A stretch of 64,000 bases of DNA from Streptomyces sp. NBC_00490 (GTDB taxonomy: Bacteria; Actinomycetota; Actinomycetes; Streptomycetales; Streptomycetaceae): NCBI RefSeq assembly GCF_036013645.1, contig NZ_CP107869.1, positions 4,154,001-4,218,000 of the forward strand, given 5' to 3'. The position numbers and the translations under genes are program-made. Of the stretch, positions 8,840-17,367 are shown piece by piece; position 1 is the stretch's first letter; each line of letters opens with the position of its first letter. The notes under the pieces are model-generated. The model saw nothing but the letters and a program-made list of their open reading frames with translations. It searched no databases and had not been told where the DNA came from.

Positions 8840-8940
8840 CCAGGCAGACCGCACCCACACCACCGCACCGCCCCGGACGGGACACCACCCACGCTTGGGC
8901 ACCGCCCTCAAGCGGAACGCACCCACACCGCGATGGCGTC
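8840..8940. repeat. Left remnant of a GC-rich ~34-bp repeat array
   Basis: Units beginning AGGCAGACCGCACCC (about 8841), CGGACGGGACACCACCC (8875) and AGCGGAACGCACCC (about 8910) match the units right of the insertion sequence. The array therefore reached close to the aroA start before the IS entered. No gene is seen here; reading frames through it are shadows of the repeat. Confidence 0.7.
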
Positions 8941-8947
8941 CCTTGAA

Positions 8948-8958
8948 GTGGTGTAGTC
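8948..8958 (+). repeat. Left terminal inverted repeat of the IS
   Basis: GTGGTGTAGTC, the exact reverse complement of the right end at 10333-10343. Matching does not extend further inward. Confidence 0.7.
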
Positions 8959-9089
8959 GGAGCGAGTCCCGGAACGCGCTGGTGTCTGCCCGGGGCGTGC
9001 ATCCGCTGACCGTGCATGCTCCCTGAACAAGGGCAGGCCATCGCGTAAGTCTCCCTGGTGAACGGGCAGTTCAACCGGAGGAGCACGCG

Positions 9090-10334
9090 ATGGCCTTGTC
9101 CCAGTCTGAGCTGATGCGGCTGCTGGAGTCACTACGTCGGGCCGAGGGAGTTGAAGCAATCAGGGTGGTGTGCGAGCGCATCCTGCAGGAGCTCATCGAG
9201 GCCGAGGCCACCGAGGTGATCGGTGCCGGGCCGCGTGAGCACTCCGAGTCGCGCACGACCTGGCGCAACGGACACCGCGACCGTCTGCTGACCACCCAGG
9301 CCGGCGACCTGGATCTGAAGATCCCGAAGGTGCGGACCGGGTCGTTCTTCCCCTCGTTGCTGGAACGTCGGCGGCGCATCGACCGGGCACTGTTCGCCGT
9401 GGTGATGGAGGCATACGTGCACGGCGTCTCCACCCGCAGCGTGGATGACCTGGTCAAAGCACTCGGTGCGGACTCCGGGATCTCCAAGTCCGAGGTCTCG
9501 CGGATCTGCGGAGAACTCGACGAGGAACTGACCGCGTTCAAGGAACGGCCGCTGGATCACACCGTCTTCCCCTACGTCTTCCTGGACGCCACCTACTGCA
9601 AGGCCCGGGTGAACCACCGGATCGCCTCGCAGGCCGTGGTCATCGCCACCGGCATCTCGGCCACCGGGCACCGCGAGATCCTCGGTGTGATGGTCGGCGA
9701 CAGCGAATCGAAGCCGTTCTGGACGAAGTTCCTGCGCAGTCTGCGGGCTCGCGGCCTGGAGAACGTCCAGCTGGTGATCTCCGACAGCCACAGCGGGCTG
9801 GTGGCCGCGATCCGCACCGTCTTCCTCGGTGCGGCCTGGCAACGCTGCCGGGTCCACTTCGTCCGGGACGTCTTCAGCGTGATCGAAAAGGGCTCGGGCG
9901 AGATGGTGGCAGCGACCATACGCACCATCTTCGCGCAGACCACCGCCGAGCAGGTGCGCACCCAGCTGGACGTGGTCGCCGACATGCTCGGACGACAGTT
10001 CCCGCAGGTCAAGAAGATGCTGCTGGACGCCGCACCGGACATCACGGCGTTCGCGGACTTCCCTCCGACGCACTGGAAGAAGATCTGGTCGACCAACCCG
10101 CTGGAACGGCTGAACCGGGAGATCAAACGACGGGCCGACGTCGTCCAGGTCTTCCCCAACCCCGCCGCCCTGGACCGGCTCGCCGCCGCGGTCCTGGCCG
10201 AACTCCACGACGAATGGCAGGTCTTCGACCGCCGCTACCTCTCCGAAGCCTCCATGGCCGAACTCTTCACCACCCAGCCCACCTCACCGGAGCCGCAGAT
10301 CAACTCCAAACCGGAATCGAAACAGCTGCCGTGA
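9090..10334 (+). CDS. IS256-family (mutator-type) transposase
   Basis: 414 residues, full length for the family. DDE catalytic residues are recognisable: the first Asp in FLDATYCKAR, the second in VISDSHSGL, and the Glu in NPLERLNREIKRR. The N-terminal block RNGHRDRLLTTQAGDLDLKI is typical of the family. ATG at 9090 follows GGAGGAGC with good spacing. The stop codon (10332-10334) overlaps the right inverted repeat. No frameshift or internal stop, so it is probably functional. Confidence 0.95.
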   Translation: MALSQSELMRLLESLRRAEGVEAIRVVCERILQELIEAEATEVIGAGPREHSESRTTWRNGHRDRLLTTQAGDLDLKIPKVRTGSFFPSLLERRRRIDRALFAVVMEAYVHGVSTRSVDDLVKALGADSGISKSEVSRICGELDEELTAFKERPLDHTVFPYVFLDATYCKARVNHRIASQAVVIATGISATGHREILGVMVGDSESKPFWTKFLRSLRARGLENVQLVISDSHSGLVAAIRTVFLGAAWQRCRVHFVRDVFSVIEKGSGEMVAATIRTIFAQTTAEQVRTQLDVVADMLGRQFPQVKKMLLDAAPDITAFADFPPTHWKKIWSTNPLERLNREIKRRADVVQVFPNPAALDRLAAAVLAELHDEWQVFDRRYLSEASMAELFTTQPTSPEPQINSKPESKQLP

Positions 10335-10343
10335 CTACACCAC
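10333..10343 (-). repeat. Right terminal inverted repeat of the IS
   Basis: GACTACACCAC, exact complement of the left end; it overlaps the last bases of the transposase stop codon. Confidence 0.7.
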
Positions 10344-10353
10344 CCCGCGGGAC

Positions 10354-10740
10354 ATGACCCACACCGCCGCACCACCCCCGGGCGGGGCACCCACTCATGC
10401 GCGCCGCCCCAGGCGGAACGCACCCCCACCACACCGTCCCCAGGCGGGACGGGCCCGCGCGTGCACCGCCCACCCTCACCACCGCACCGCCTCACGGCGG
10501 GGCACCACCCACGCTCGCGCGCCCCCCCAAGCGGAACGCGCCCCCACCACCGCACCGTCCCCAGGCGGGACACCACCCACGCATGCGCGCCACCCCCAGG
10601 CGGAACGCACCCTCACCACCGCACCGTCCCCGGCGGAACGCACCCCCGGCGCCGCACCGTCCCCAGGCGGAGCGCAGCCGCACCGCCGCACCACTCCACG
10701 GCGGAACGCACCCGCCCCCAGGCGAGACGGGCCCGCGCTC
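10354..10740. repeat. GC-rich degenerate tandem repeat array, right part
   Basis: Units of about 31-36 bp (sometimes seen as a 69-bp double unit) carry GCGGAACGCACCCCC or GGCGGGACACCACCC, then CACCGCACCGTCCCC. GCGGAACGC-type anchors occur at 10413, 10531, 10600, 10633 and 10701, with variant anchors between. The array ends before the EamA gene. The stretch 10741-10959 that follows is GC-rich, non-repetitive and holds no gene I can support. Frames through the array look like low-complexity shadows. Confidence 0.75.
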
Positions 10741-10959
10741 GCGCAACGGCCAGAAGGGGACGTACCGGGGGGTGTCCGCCCGCAGCGTCGGGCGACCAAC
10801 CAACCCCACATCCCCAACCCACAGCACCGCCCGACCGAGGACGGACACCCCCCGGTGCGGCACCGACCCACAACCGGACCGGCATGCGCGACGCACGCCC
10901 CCACCGAAGCCGCAACAGGCCGCCGCAGGCACCCCGCACCCCCACTCACCGTCAGACGC

Positions 10960-11874
10960 TCACGACCCCCCACCCACCCGCACCACCTCGGCCGCCTGCG
11001 GCCCCCCGACCACCCGCGCCCCCCGAACCGTCACCGACGCCAACGCCACCCCGCCCACCAACAGCGCCGCCGCACACCAGCGGAGCCCACTCACCCCCTC
11101 CCCGAGGAACAACGCCGCCGACGACATGCCGAACACCGGAACCAGCAGCGAGAAGGGGGCCACCGTGGACGCCGGGTGGCGGCGGAGCAGCCACCCCCAC
11201 GCCCCGAAGCCGAAGACCGTCGTGATCCACGCGACGTAGACGACCGTCCCGGCGCCCTGCCAGTCCAGCGCGCGCAGCGCGTCGTAGTCCGCCCGAGGAC
11301 CCTCCAGCAGCAGAGACAGGAGCAGCAGCGGCAGCACCGGCACGGTGCTCACCCACACCATGAAGTTCAGCGCGTCCGGCGGCGCCGCCTTACGGGTCAG
11401 CACGTTCGAGACACCCCAGCACGCCGCCGCCGCGACGCACAGCGCGAACGCGCCGAGCGGACCGGACGTGCCCTCGTCCACGGCCGCCACACCGATACCG
11501 GCGAGCGCCACCAGCATGCCCGTCAGCCGCAGCCGAGTGGGCCGTTCGCCCAGCACCGCGAAGGCGATGGCCGCCGTGAACACCGCCTGGATCTGGAGGA
11601 CCAGCGACGACAGCCCCGCCGGCATCCCCGCATCCATCCCGACGAACAGCAGCCCGAACTTCGCCACCCCCAGCACCAGCCCCACCGCCACGATCCACTT
11701 CCACGCCACCTTCGGCGGCCCCACGAGGAACACCGCGGGCAGCGCCGCCACCAGGAAGCGCAGAGCCGAGAACAGCAGCGGCGGAAAGTGGTCGAGGCCG
11801 ATCTCGATGACGGTGAAGTTGACGCCCCATACGGCGGCGACGAGGACGGCGAGGGCGATGTGTGCGGGACGCAT
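10960..11874 (-). CDS. EamA/DMT-family transporter
   Basis: 304 residues with ten predicted helices in two EamA repeats. The first repeat begins AVLVAAVWGVNFTVIEIGLDHFPPLLFSALRFL; the second contains CWGVSNVLTRKAAPP and PVFGMSSAALFLGE. The nearest characterised relatives export metabolites such as O-acetylserine or cysteine, but the substrate here is not known. The ATG at 11872-11874 is preferred to the ATG at 11901, since it starts directly at the first helix. Divergent from a LysR gene across a repeat-rich control region, so it is the likely target of that regulator. Confidence 0.87.
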   Translation of the reverse strand: MRPAHIALAVLVAAVWGVNFTVIEIGLDHFPPLLFSALRFLVAALPAVFLVGPPKVAWKWIVAVGLVLGVAKFGLLFVGMDAGMPAGLSSLVLQIQAVFTAAIAFAVLGERPTRLRLTGMLVALAGIGVAAVDEGTSGPLGAFALCVAAAACWGVSNVLTRKAAPPDALNFMVWVSTVPVLPLLLLSLLLEGPRADYDALRALDWQGAGTVVYVAWITTVFGFGAWGWLLRRHPASTVAPFSLLVPVFGMSSAALFLGEGVSGLRWCAAALLVGGVALASVTVRGARVVGGPQAAEVVRVGGGS

Positions 11875-11917
11875 GCGTCGAGCATCACGCCCCGGAACCA
11901 TGAAGCACCAGCGATGA

Positions 11918-11941
11918 TTGCTGCATGGTCGGATGTAGCAA
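11918..11941. promoter_or_regulatory. 24-bp inverted repeat in the eamA/lysR control region
   Basis: TTGCTGCAT (11918-11926) and ATGTAGCAA (11933-11941) are inverted with one mismatch across a 6-bp spacer. The size and position, between divergent eamA and lysR genes, suit a LysR recognition site. The right arm runs into the 16-bp repeat array. Confidence 0.55.
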
Positions 11942-11999
11942 CCCTAATCAATAGCAACGCTGACCGACCGCAACCCTGGTCAATGGCAGCCCTGCTCAT
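11936..11999 (+). repeat. Four contiguous 16-bp direct repeats upstream of lysR
   Basis: Units are TAGCAACCCTAATCAA (11936-11951), TAGCAACGCTGACCGA (11952-11967), CCGCAACCCTGGTCAA (11968-11983) and TGGCAGCCCTGCTCAT (11984-11999). The period is exactly 16 bp with conserved GCA-CC--CTG-TCAA positions. The array ends immediately before the ribosome binding site GGAGGA at 12001. It may be a cooperative operator or a transcribed leader element. Confidence 0.75.
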
Positions 12000-12010
12000 T
12001 GGAGGACCCC

Positions 12011-12928
12011 GTGCTCGATCTCCAGCGCCTCCGCGCCCTGCACGCCGTCTCCGTCCACGGCACGGTCGGCGCGGCCGCCGCCGCGCTCGGCTACACACCC
12101 TCCGCCGTGTCCCAGCAGATCGCGAAGCTGGAGCGGGAGACAAGAACCGTACTGCTGGAACGGGAGGGACGGGGAGTCCGGCTCACCGCCGAGGCACTGC
12201 AACTGGTCGACACCGCACAGGAGTTGCTCGCGATCGTGGAGCGCGCCGAGACGGGTATCGAACAGCGCCGGAGCATCCCCGCGGGCCGGCTGACCGTGGC
12301 GGCCTTCGCCTCCGCGGCGCGTGGTCTGATGCCCGGCGTGCTCGCCGACCTCGCCGCCCGGCACCCCGCCCTGGACCTGCGGCTCTCCGAGATCGACCCG
12401 CACCTGTCCGTCGGACTGGTCGCAAGGGGCGCGCTGGACATGGCCGTCGTGCACGACTGGGACATCTCGCCGCTGCCCGTGCCGCCGGGGGTCGAGCAGG
12501 CGGCCATCGGGGAGGACCGGTGCACCCTGCTGGTCCCCGAGGGGCACCCCTTCGCCGCCCGGAAGGCGGTCCGGCGGGAGGATCTCGGCGGGGAGCGGTG
12601 GGTGTGCCAGCCGCCGGGGCGGGTCTGTCACGAGTGGCTCGTACGGACCCTGCGCGCCGCCGGGTACGAGCCGGAGATCATCCACCAGGCCGACGAGAAC
12701 CCGACGCTGGTCGCCCTCGTCGCCGCCGGGCTCGGTATCTGCCTGATCCCCCGGCTCGGGCGGGGGCCGCTGCCGGGCGGGGTGGTGGAGGTGGAGCTCG
12801 ATCCGACGCCGGTGCGGCGGCTGTACGCGCTGTGGCGGACCGGTGCCGCGGGACGGCCGTCGATCACCGAGACCGTACGCACTCTGCAGGACCACTGGCC
12901 CGAAGTGGCGGCTCATCCGTCCCGTTGA
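12011..12928 (+). CDS. LysR-family transcriptional regulator, paired with EamA transporter
   Basis: 305 residues. GTG at 12011 lies five bases after GGAGG (12001-12005), which decides the start over the upstream TTG at 11999. The HTH is HGTVGAAAAALGYTPSAVSQ (roughly residues 15-34), followed by the long linker helix and an effector-binding domain starting GRLTVAAFASAARGLMPG. The divergent EamA gene is the expected target. The leader between them contains a 24-bp dyad and four 16-bp repeats, so autoregulation is likely. The effector is unknown. Confidence 0.9.
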   Translation: MLDLQRLRALHAVSVHGTVGAAAAALGYTPSAVSQQIAKLERETRTVLLEREGRGVRLTAEALQLVDTAQELLAIVERAETGIEQRRSIPAGRLTVAAFASAARGLMPGVLADLAARHPALDLRLSEIDPHLSVGLVARGALDMAVVHDWDISPLPVPPGVEQAAIGEDRCTLLVPEGHPFAARKAVRREDLGGERWVCQPPGRVCHEWLVRTLRAAGYEPEIIHQADENPTLVALVAAGLGICLIPRLGRGPLPGGVVEVELDPTPVRRLYALWRTGAAGRPSITETVRTLQDHWPEVAAHPSR

Positions 12929-13183
12929 CCCCGGGCCCACCAACTTCCGGGATTCGGGGCCGAGCCGGGAACCCCGCTCCACCCCCGCTCGTCCAACCCG
13001 CGAGCTGTCGGAGAGTCACCGCGGTGCGGTGTCGGCCTCGCTGCTGGCTGCGAACGCTGACTTACCCTCTCCGCCGTACCGCGGCCGGCAGCACGCCGTC
13101 ATCGGCGCGCCCCCCTCCAACAGCGCCGATGGCGGCCCCTCATTGCCGGGCCCCGGGTCCACCCCGGGTTAGTGTGCACTCCC
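12929..13183. other. Intergenic region without a recognisable gene
   Basis: GC-rich, non-coding by appearance. Reading frames lack plausible starts and resemble no family. I see no RNA gene and no terminator with a U-tract. Confidence 0.5.
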
Positions 13184-13230
13184 TTGACTGGCAGAAACTT
13201 CCCGGATATTGGTGACTCCTCGGAAGTTTC
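13184..13230 (+). promoter_or_regulatory. Promoter with operator-like inverted repeat ahead of the GH3 gene
   Basis: TTGACT (13184-13189) is followed after 17 bp by TATTGG (13207-13212). A perfect 9-bp inverted repeat, GAAACTTCC (13194-13202) and GGAAGTTTC (13222-13230), places one arm in the spacer and one just past the -10, a classic repressor layout. It does not resemble the DasR consensus. Confidence 0.55.
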
Positions 13231-13261
13231 CTTCAGCGGATCACCTCCGGAAGGAGCGCAC

Positions 13262-15046
13262 GTGCCCTCCAGACGTACCGTCCTCGCCGCCACCGCGGGA
13301 GTCGCCGCCACCCTCGCTGTCGGCGGGACCGCATACGCGGACGACAAGAAGCTCCGCTCCCTCGTCTCCCGTATGACCCTGGAAGAGAAGGTCGGCCAGC
13401 TCTTCGTGATGCGGGTCTACGGCCACTCCGCCACCACCCCCGACCAGGCCGACATCGACGCCAACCTCAAGGAGATCGGCGTCCGCACGGCCGCCGAACT
13501 GATCGCCAAGTACCGCGTCGGCGGCATCATCTACTTCACCTGGGCGCACAACACCCGCGATCCGCACCAGATCGCCGACCTGTCCAACGGCATCCAGAAG
13601 GCGTCCCTCAGCCTCCCCCGGGGCCTGCCCGTCCTCGTCTCCACCGACCAGGAGCACGGCATCGTCTGCCGGGTGGGCGAGCCCGCCACCCTCTTCCCGG
13701 GCGCGATGGCCATCGGTGCCGGCCGCTCCCGCAAGGACGCCCGTACCCTCGGCCGTATCGCGGGGCAGGAGCTCAGAGCCCTCGGCATCCGGCAGAACTA
13801 CTCCCCCGTCGCCGACGTCAACGTCAATCCGGCCAACCCCGTCATCGGCGTGCGCTCCTTCGGCGCGGACCCGGGCGCGGTGGCCGGGATGGTGGCCGCC
13901 GAGGTCGGCGGGTACCAGCACGCGCGGCAGGTCGCCGCCACCGCCAAGCACTTCCCCGGGCACGGGGACACCGCCGTCGACAGCCACTACGGCTTCCCGG
14001 TCATCACCCACACCCGCGCCCAGTGGGACAAGCTCGACGCTCCCCCGTTCCGCGCCGCGATCGCGGCCGGCATCGACTCGATCATGACCGCGCACATCAT
14101 GGTCCCGGCCCTCGACGACTCCGGCGATCCGGCCACCCTCTCCCACCCCATCCTGAACGGCATCCTGCGCGGGGAGCTCGGCTACGACGGCGTGATCGTC
14201 ACCGACTCCCTCGGCATGGAGGGCGTCCGCACGAAGTACGGCGACGACCGGGTGCCCGTGCTCGCGCTGAAGGCGGGCGTGGACCAGCTCCTCAACCCGC
14301 CGAACCTGGACGTCGCCTGGAACGCCGTCCTGAAGGCCGTACGGGACGGGGAGCTGACCGAGGCGCGGCTCGACGAGTCGATCCTGCGGGTGCTGCGACT
14401 GAAGGCGAAGCTGCGGCTGTTCGAGGCGCCGTACGTCAGCCAGGCCGGGGTGACCCGCACGGTCGGGATCCCCTCCCACCTCGCGGCGGCCGACCGGATC
14501 GCCGAGCGGACGACGACCCTGCTGGTCAACGAGAACCGCACGCTCCCTCTGTCGCCGCGCAAGCTCCTCGTCGTCGGCGCCGACCCGGCCTCCCCGTCCG
14601 GGACGACGGGCCCGCCGACCGGGGTGCTCGCGGCCGCGTTCACCGAGCTCGGCTTCACGGCCACGGCCCTGTCGACCGGCACGGCACCCTCCGCCGCCAC
14701 CATCGCCAAGGCGGTCGCGGCGGCTCGGGACGTGGACGCGGTGATCGTGGGGACGTACAACGTCTCGGCGACCAGCAGCCAGAAGACGCTCGTCGAACAA
14801 CTCGTCGCGACGGGCAGACCGGTGATCGCGATCGCGGTCCGCAACCCCTACGACGTGGCTCACCTGCCCTCCGTACCGGCCGTCGTGGCCTCGTACTCCT
14901 GGACCGACGTCGAACTGCGGGCCGCGGCGCGGGTGATCGCGGGGCGGGCGGCACCGCGCGGGAGGCTGCCGGTGCCGGTGCAGAGGGCCGACGATCCGGC
15001 CGCGGTGCTGTATCCGATCGGGTACGGCTTGTCGTATCAGACGTAG
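13262..15046 (+). CDS. Secreted glycoside hydrolase family 3 protein (beta-N-acetylhexosaminidase-type)
   Basis: 594 residues. GTG at 13262 follows GGAAGGAG and starts directly at a Tat-like signal (SRRTVLAATAGVAATLAV, then a TAYADD cleavage area). An upstream GTG at 13172 would bury the signal. The GH3 N-terminal barrel carries KHFPGHGDT and the nucleophile Asp315 in VIVTDSLGMEG, as in NagZ-like enzymes. The KHFPGHGDT loop is the NagZ acid/base loop, supporting N-acetylglucosaminidase activity. The C-terminal ~200 residues form a second alpha/beta domain. Probable role is extracellular release of N-acetylglucosamine from chitin or peptidoglycan fragments. Promoter and operator-like repeat lie upstream. 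Confidence 0.88.
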   Translation: MPSRRTVLAATAGVAATLAVGGTAYADDKKLRSLVSRMTLEEKVGQLFVMRVYGHSATTPDQADIDANLKEIGVRTAAELIAKYRVGGIIYFTWAHNTRDPHQIADLSNGIQKASLSLPRGLPVLVSTDQEHGIVCRVGEPATLFPGAMAIGAGRSRKDARTLGRIAGQELRALGIRQNYSPVADVNVNPANPVIGVRSFGADPGAVAGMVAAEVGGYQHARQVAATAKHFPGHGDTAVDSHYGFPVITHTRAQWDKLDAPPFRAAIAAGIDSIMTAHIMVPALDDSGDPATLSHPILNGILRGELGYDGVIVTDSLGMEGVRTKYGDDRVPVLALKAGVDQLLNPPNLDVAWNAVLKAVRDGELTEARLDESILRVLRLKAKLRLFEAPYVSQAGVTRTVGIPSHLAAADRIAERTTTLLVNENRTLPLSPRKLLVVGADPASPSGTTGPPTGVLAAAFTELGFTATALSTGTAPSAATIAKAVAAARDVDAVIVGTYNVSATSSQKTLVEQLVATGRPVIAIAVRNPYDVAHLPSVPAVVASYSWTDVELRAAARVIAGRAAPRGRLPVPVQRADDPAAVLYPIGYGLSYQT

Positions 15047-15160
15047 TACGCGTACGCCACGCACCCGGCGTACGCCCCCCAAAGGGCGCAAAGCACCCCG
15101 CACGTCTGGCGTGTGCCCGCTGCGGCGGGTCACGCTGGACGCGGTATCCGGGGGGCTGCG

Positions 15161-15793
15161 ATGCGTGAGAGATGTTCCGTGGGGGTGGTGTGCGCACTGC
15201 CGGCACTGCTCGCCGCCCTGCTGGCGGGGTGCCAGAGTTCGTCGGACGGCGCCACCGACGGTGAGAGCCGGCTCAGCAGCCAGGTCGCGCCCACCCGGCC
15301 CTCGGGGTACGGGGCGGTCTTCCTCTCGGTCGACGAGTGCAGTTCCTTCGGCAAGACCAGCTTCACCGAGGTCCCGTGCACCAGCGAGCGGGCGGCGGCA
15401 CGCGTCGTGGCGCGCTTCGACGGCACGGTGGGCGACGGCCCGCTGTGCCCGGGGACCACGGACTTCGTGCTGCACATCAGCGAACAGAGCCCGTCCTCCG
15501 ACGAGGACGGCGACGGCGCGGTCCCGCGGGGCTACGCCTGTATGCGCAACCTCACCCCGCCGCATCCCGGCGACCCGGGCGGCGGAGGCGGTCCGCGCAC
15601 CATCGTCGGCGACTGCGTCTACAGCTCCGGCGACGGCCAGGTCCGCGAGACGACGTGCGACGGCGAGGGCGGGAAGAAGCCGGAGTACGAGGTGACGAAG
15701 GCGGTCACGAGCCGCGCGAAGTGCCCGGTGTCGACGGCGTTGTACGTACAGCTGCGGGGCGAGAAGCCGGTGGGCTGCGCCCGGCCGGTGTGA
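15161..15793 (+). CDS. Putative secreted lipoprotein
   Basis: 210 residues from ATG 15161, chosen because it starts the signal peptide directly (MRERC followed by a hydrophobic run). The lipobox LLAGC lies near residue 24, so the mature protein is probably lipid-anchored outside the membrane. The mature part is polar with several cysteines (SVDECSS, VPCTSE, DGPLCPG, YACMRN, GDCVYSS, ETTCDG, SRAKCPV, VGCARP), suggesting disulfides. I do not recognise a family. It converges on the S37 peptidase gene, with 25 bp between stops. Confidence 0.75.
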   Translation: MRERCSVGVVCALPALLAALLAGCQSSSDGATDGESRLSSQVAPTRPSGYGAVFLSVDECSSFGKTSFTEVPCTSERAAARVVARFDGTVGDGPLCPGTTDFVLHISEQSPSSDEDGDGAVPRGYACMRNLTPPHPGDPGGGGGPRTIVGDCVYSSGDGQVRETTCDGEGGKKPEYEVTKAVTSRAKCPVSTALYVQLRGEKPVGCARPV

Positions 15794-15818
15794 CCGGGGG
15801 CCGGGCGCAGCACCCGCG

Positions 15819-17246
15819 TTACGGCCGCAGCGTGGGCTCGCGCTCCACGTCGCGGACGTCCAGCTTCTTGTCGAACTTCGCCAGTGGTTTCGCCTGCGCG
15901 ACGGCCGAGGCGGAGACGCCCGCCCAGTCGAGGATGCGGGCGGTGGCGAGGGTCTTCTGGTCGGCGACCAGACCTGCCACGTTGGCGCCGTGGTTCATGC
16001 CGGGGGCGGTGAAGACGTACGCGTCCTTCGCGCCCTTGTCGACCCGGAAGCGCTCCGAGCCCCACGGGTCGTTCTGGCCGTAGACGTAGAGCATGTGGCG
16101 GGCGTTGTGGCGCACCCAGTTGTCCACGTCACGCATCGCGTACGGCTGGAACTTCGTCGGGATCTCGCGCGGGACGAAGTTGCGCGGCGGCTGGTAGCCG
16201 TAGCGGATGTACTTCTTCTCGATGTGCGGGAAGTGGATGTTCGGCGCACCGAGCTGCGTGGCCGCCTGGTAGTAGTACGGCGTGTACGGCTCCAGGCCCT
16301 GGTCCGTGTAGAACGAGAACCCGGAGATCGTGTCGATCGAGTTCCAGATCTGGTCGTCGGTCGCGGTCTTCGCGTCCGGCGGGATCAGCTCGTCCTCGTC
16401 GCAGTCGGCTGCCTGGGCGGCCTGCCAGAAGCCCCACACGTAGTCCAGGACGACCGCCTCGTACGCCTTGTCGAGGCTGCCGATGGTGGTGAAGGTGTAG
16501 CCCTCGGCGGCGGCGTACTCCGCGTACTTCTTCTCCAGCGGTTCGCGGCGCACGAGCGCCTCGCGCTGCACCGCGTTCAGACGGTCGCGGCACTGCTTGG
16601 TGTCGACGTGTGCGAAGAAGCGGTCGTAGGCCGAGTCCTCGTTGTTCACCACGTCGTTGGGGGCGACGTAGGCGACGACGCCGTCCATGTCCTTGGGGTA
16701 GAAGCGCTCGTAGTACGTGGCGGTCATGCCGCCCTTCGAGCCGCCCGTGGAGATCCACTTCTTGTCGTAGATCTTCTTGAACGCCTTGAAGACGCGGTGC
16801 TGGTCGCTGGCGGCCTGCCAGATGTCCAGCTTGGTCCAGTCGGCCGGGTTCGGCCGGGACGGGGTGAAGAAGCGGTACTCGAGCGAGACCTGGTTGCCGT
16901 CCACGATCTGGGTCGGCTCGCGGCGGCTGGGCGTCGTGGAGACGTTGTAGCCGCCGGTGTAGAAGACCGTCGGGCGGGAGACGTCCTTGTGCAGCACGGT
17001 GATGCGCTGCTGGAACGTGCCCTTGGACGGGTGCCGGTGGTCGACCGGCTGCGTGAAGTTGAGGACGAAGAAGCGGTACCCGGTGTACGGCTTCTCCTCG
17101 ATCAGGCTCACGCCCGGTATGGAGAGCAGTCTCTCCTTGATGTCGGTGGTGCCGGTGGCCGGCTCGGCGGCGGTGGCCGCCCCTGCCGTGCTCACTGTGC
17201 CTATGAGCACGGTGAGCGCCAGCAGCCATCTGAGCGCCTTGCGCAT
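15819..17246 (-). CDS. Secreted S37-family prolyl tri/tetrapeptidyl aminopeptidase
   Basis: 475 residues with a Sec signal peptide (RKALRWLLALTVLIGTVSTA, cleavage near ATAAEP). The serine elbow is TGGSKGGMT with Ser170. Likely triad partners are Asp393 (GQNDPWG) and His419 (GMNHGAN). This fits the Streptomyces PS-10/S37 peptidases, which remove proline-containing tri- or tetrapeptides from protein N termini outside the cell. ATG at 17244-17246 follows GGGGAGGGT. Full length. Convergent with the lipoprotein gene. Confidence 0.92.
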   Translation of the reverse strand: MRKALRWLLALTVLIGTVSTAGAATAAEPATGTTDIKERLLSIPGVSLIEEKPYTGYRFFVLNFTQPVDHRHPSKGTFQQRITVLHKDVSRPTVFYTGGYNVSTTPSRREPTQIVDGNQVSLEYRFFTPSRPNPADWTKLDIWQAASDQHRVFKAFKKIYDKKWISTGGSKGGMTATYYERFYPKDMDGVVAYVAPNDVVNNEDSAYDRFFAHVDTKQCRDRLNAVQREALVRREPLEKKYAEYAAAEGYTFTTIGSLDKAYEAVVLDYVWGFWQAAQAADCDEDELIPPDAKTATDDQIWNSIDTISGFSFYTDQGLEPYTPYYYQAATQLGAPNIHFPHIEKKYIRYGYQPPRNFVPREIPTKFQPYAMRDVDNWVRHNARHMLYVYGQNDPWGSERFRVDKGAKDAYVFTAPGMNHGANVAGLVADQKTLATARILDWAGVSASAVAQAKPLAKFDKKLDVRDVEREPTLRP

Positions 17247-17367
17247 GCACCCTCCCCTGTGAGACAGATGTGCGAGCGGAAGCTATCGGAGCAACTCGCT
17301 TGCGCACCAGGGGAGATAGGGAAAACCCTCGGATGCCGGCGGGTCCGGAAGGGGATTTGTCGGACGT

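Larger units (their letters stand above)
8948..10343 (+). mobile_element. IS256-family insertion sequence, about 1.4 kb
   Basis: One transposase gene is bounded by inverted ends: GTGGTGTAGTC at 8948-8958 and its exact complement GACTACACCAC at 10333-10343. The visible perfect inverted repeat is only 11 bp, short for IS256 relatives. Flanks CCCTTGAA (left) and CCCGCGGG (right) do not match, so no target-site duplication is evident. The transposase gene is intact, so the element may still be mobile. It sits inside a GC-rich repeat array between aroA and an EamA gene. Confidence 0.8.

Noticed and set aside
9632..9800. Frameshift or stop in the IS transposase
   Set aside because: The frame is open for all 414 codons and the D, D and E residues are in place.
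8840..10740. A CRISPR array as explanation for the short repeats
   Set aside because: Units are degenerate, contiguous and without unique spacers; no cas genes nearby.
10235..10973. Minus-strand frames through the repeat array as small proteins
   Set aside because: They translate the repeat (VRSAWG, GGVPPGDG) with no folded core, overlap the IS end, and unit lengths are not multiples of three.
10354..13215. A 953-residue + strand frame covering the repeat array, eamA and lysR
   Set aside because: Arg/Pro/His-rich translation antisense to eamA and out of frame with lysR; an effect of high GC in the repeat array.
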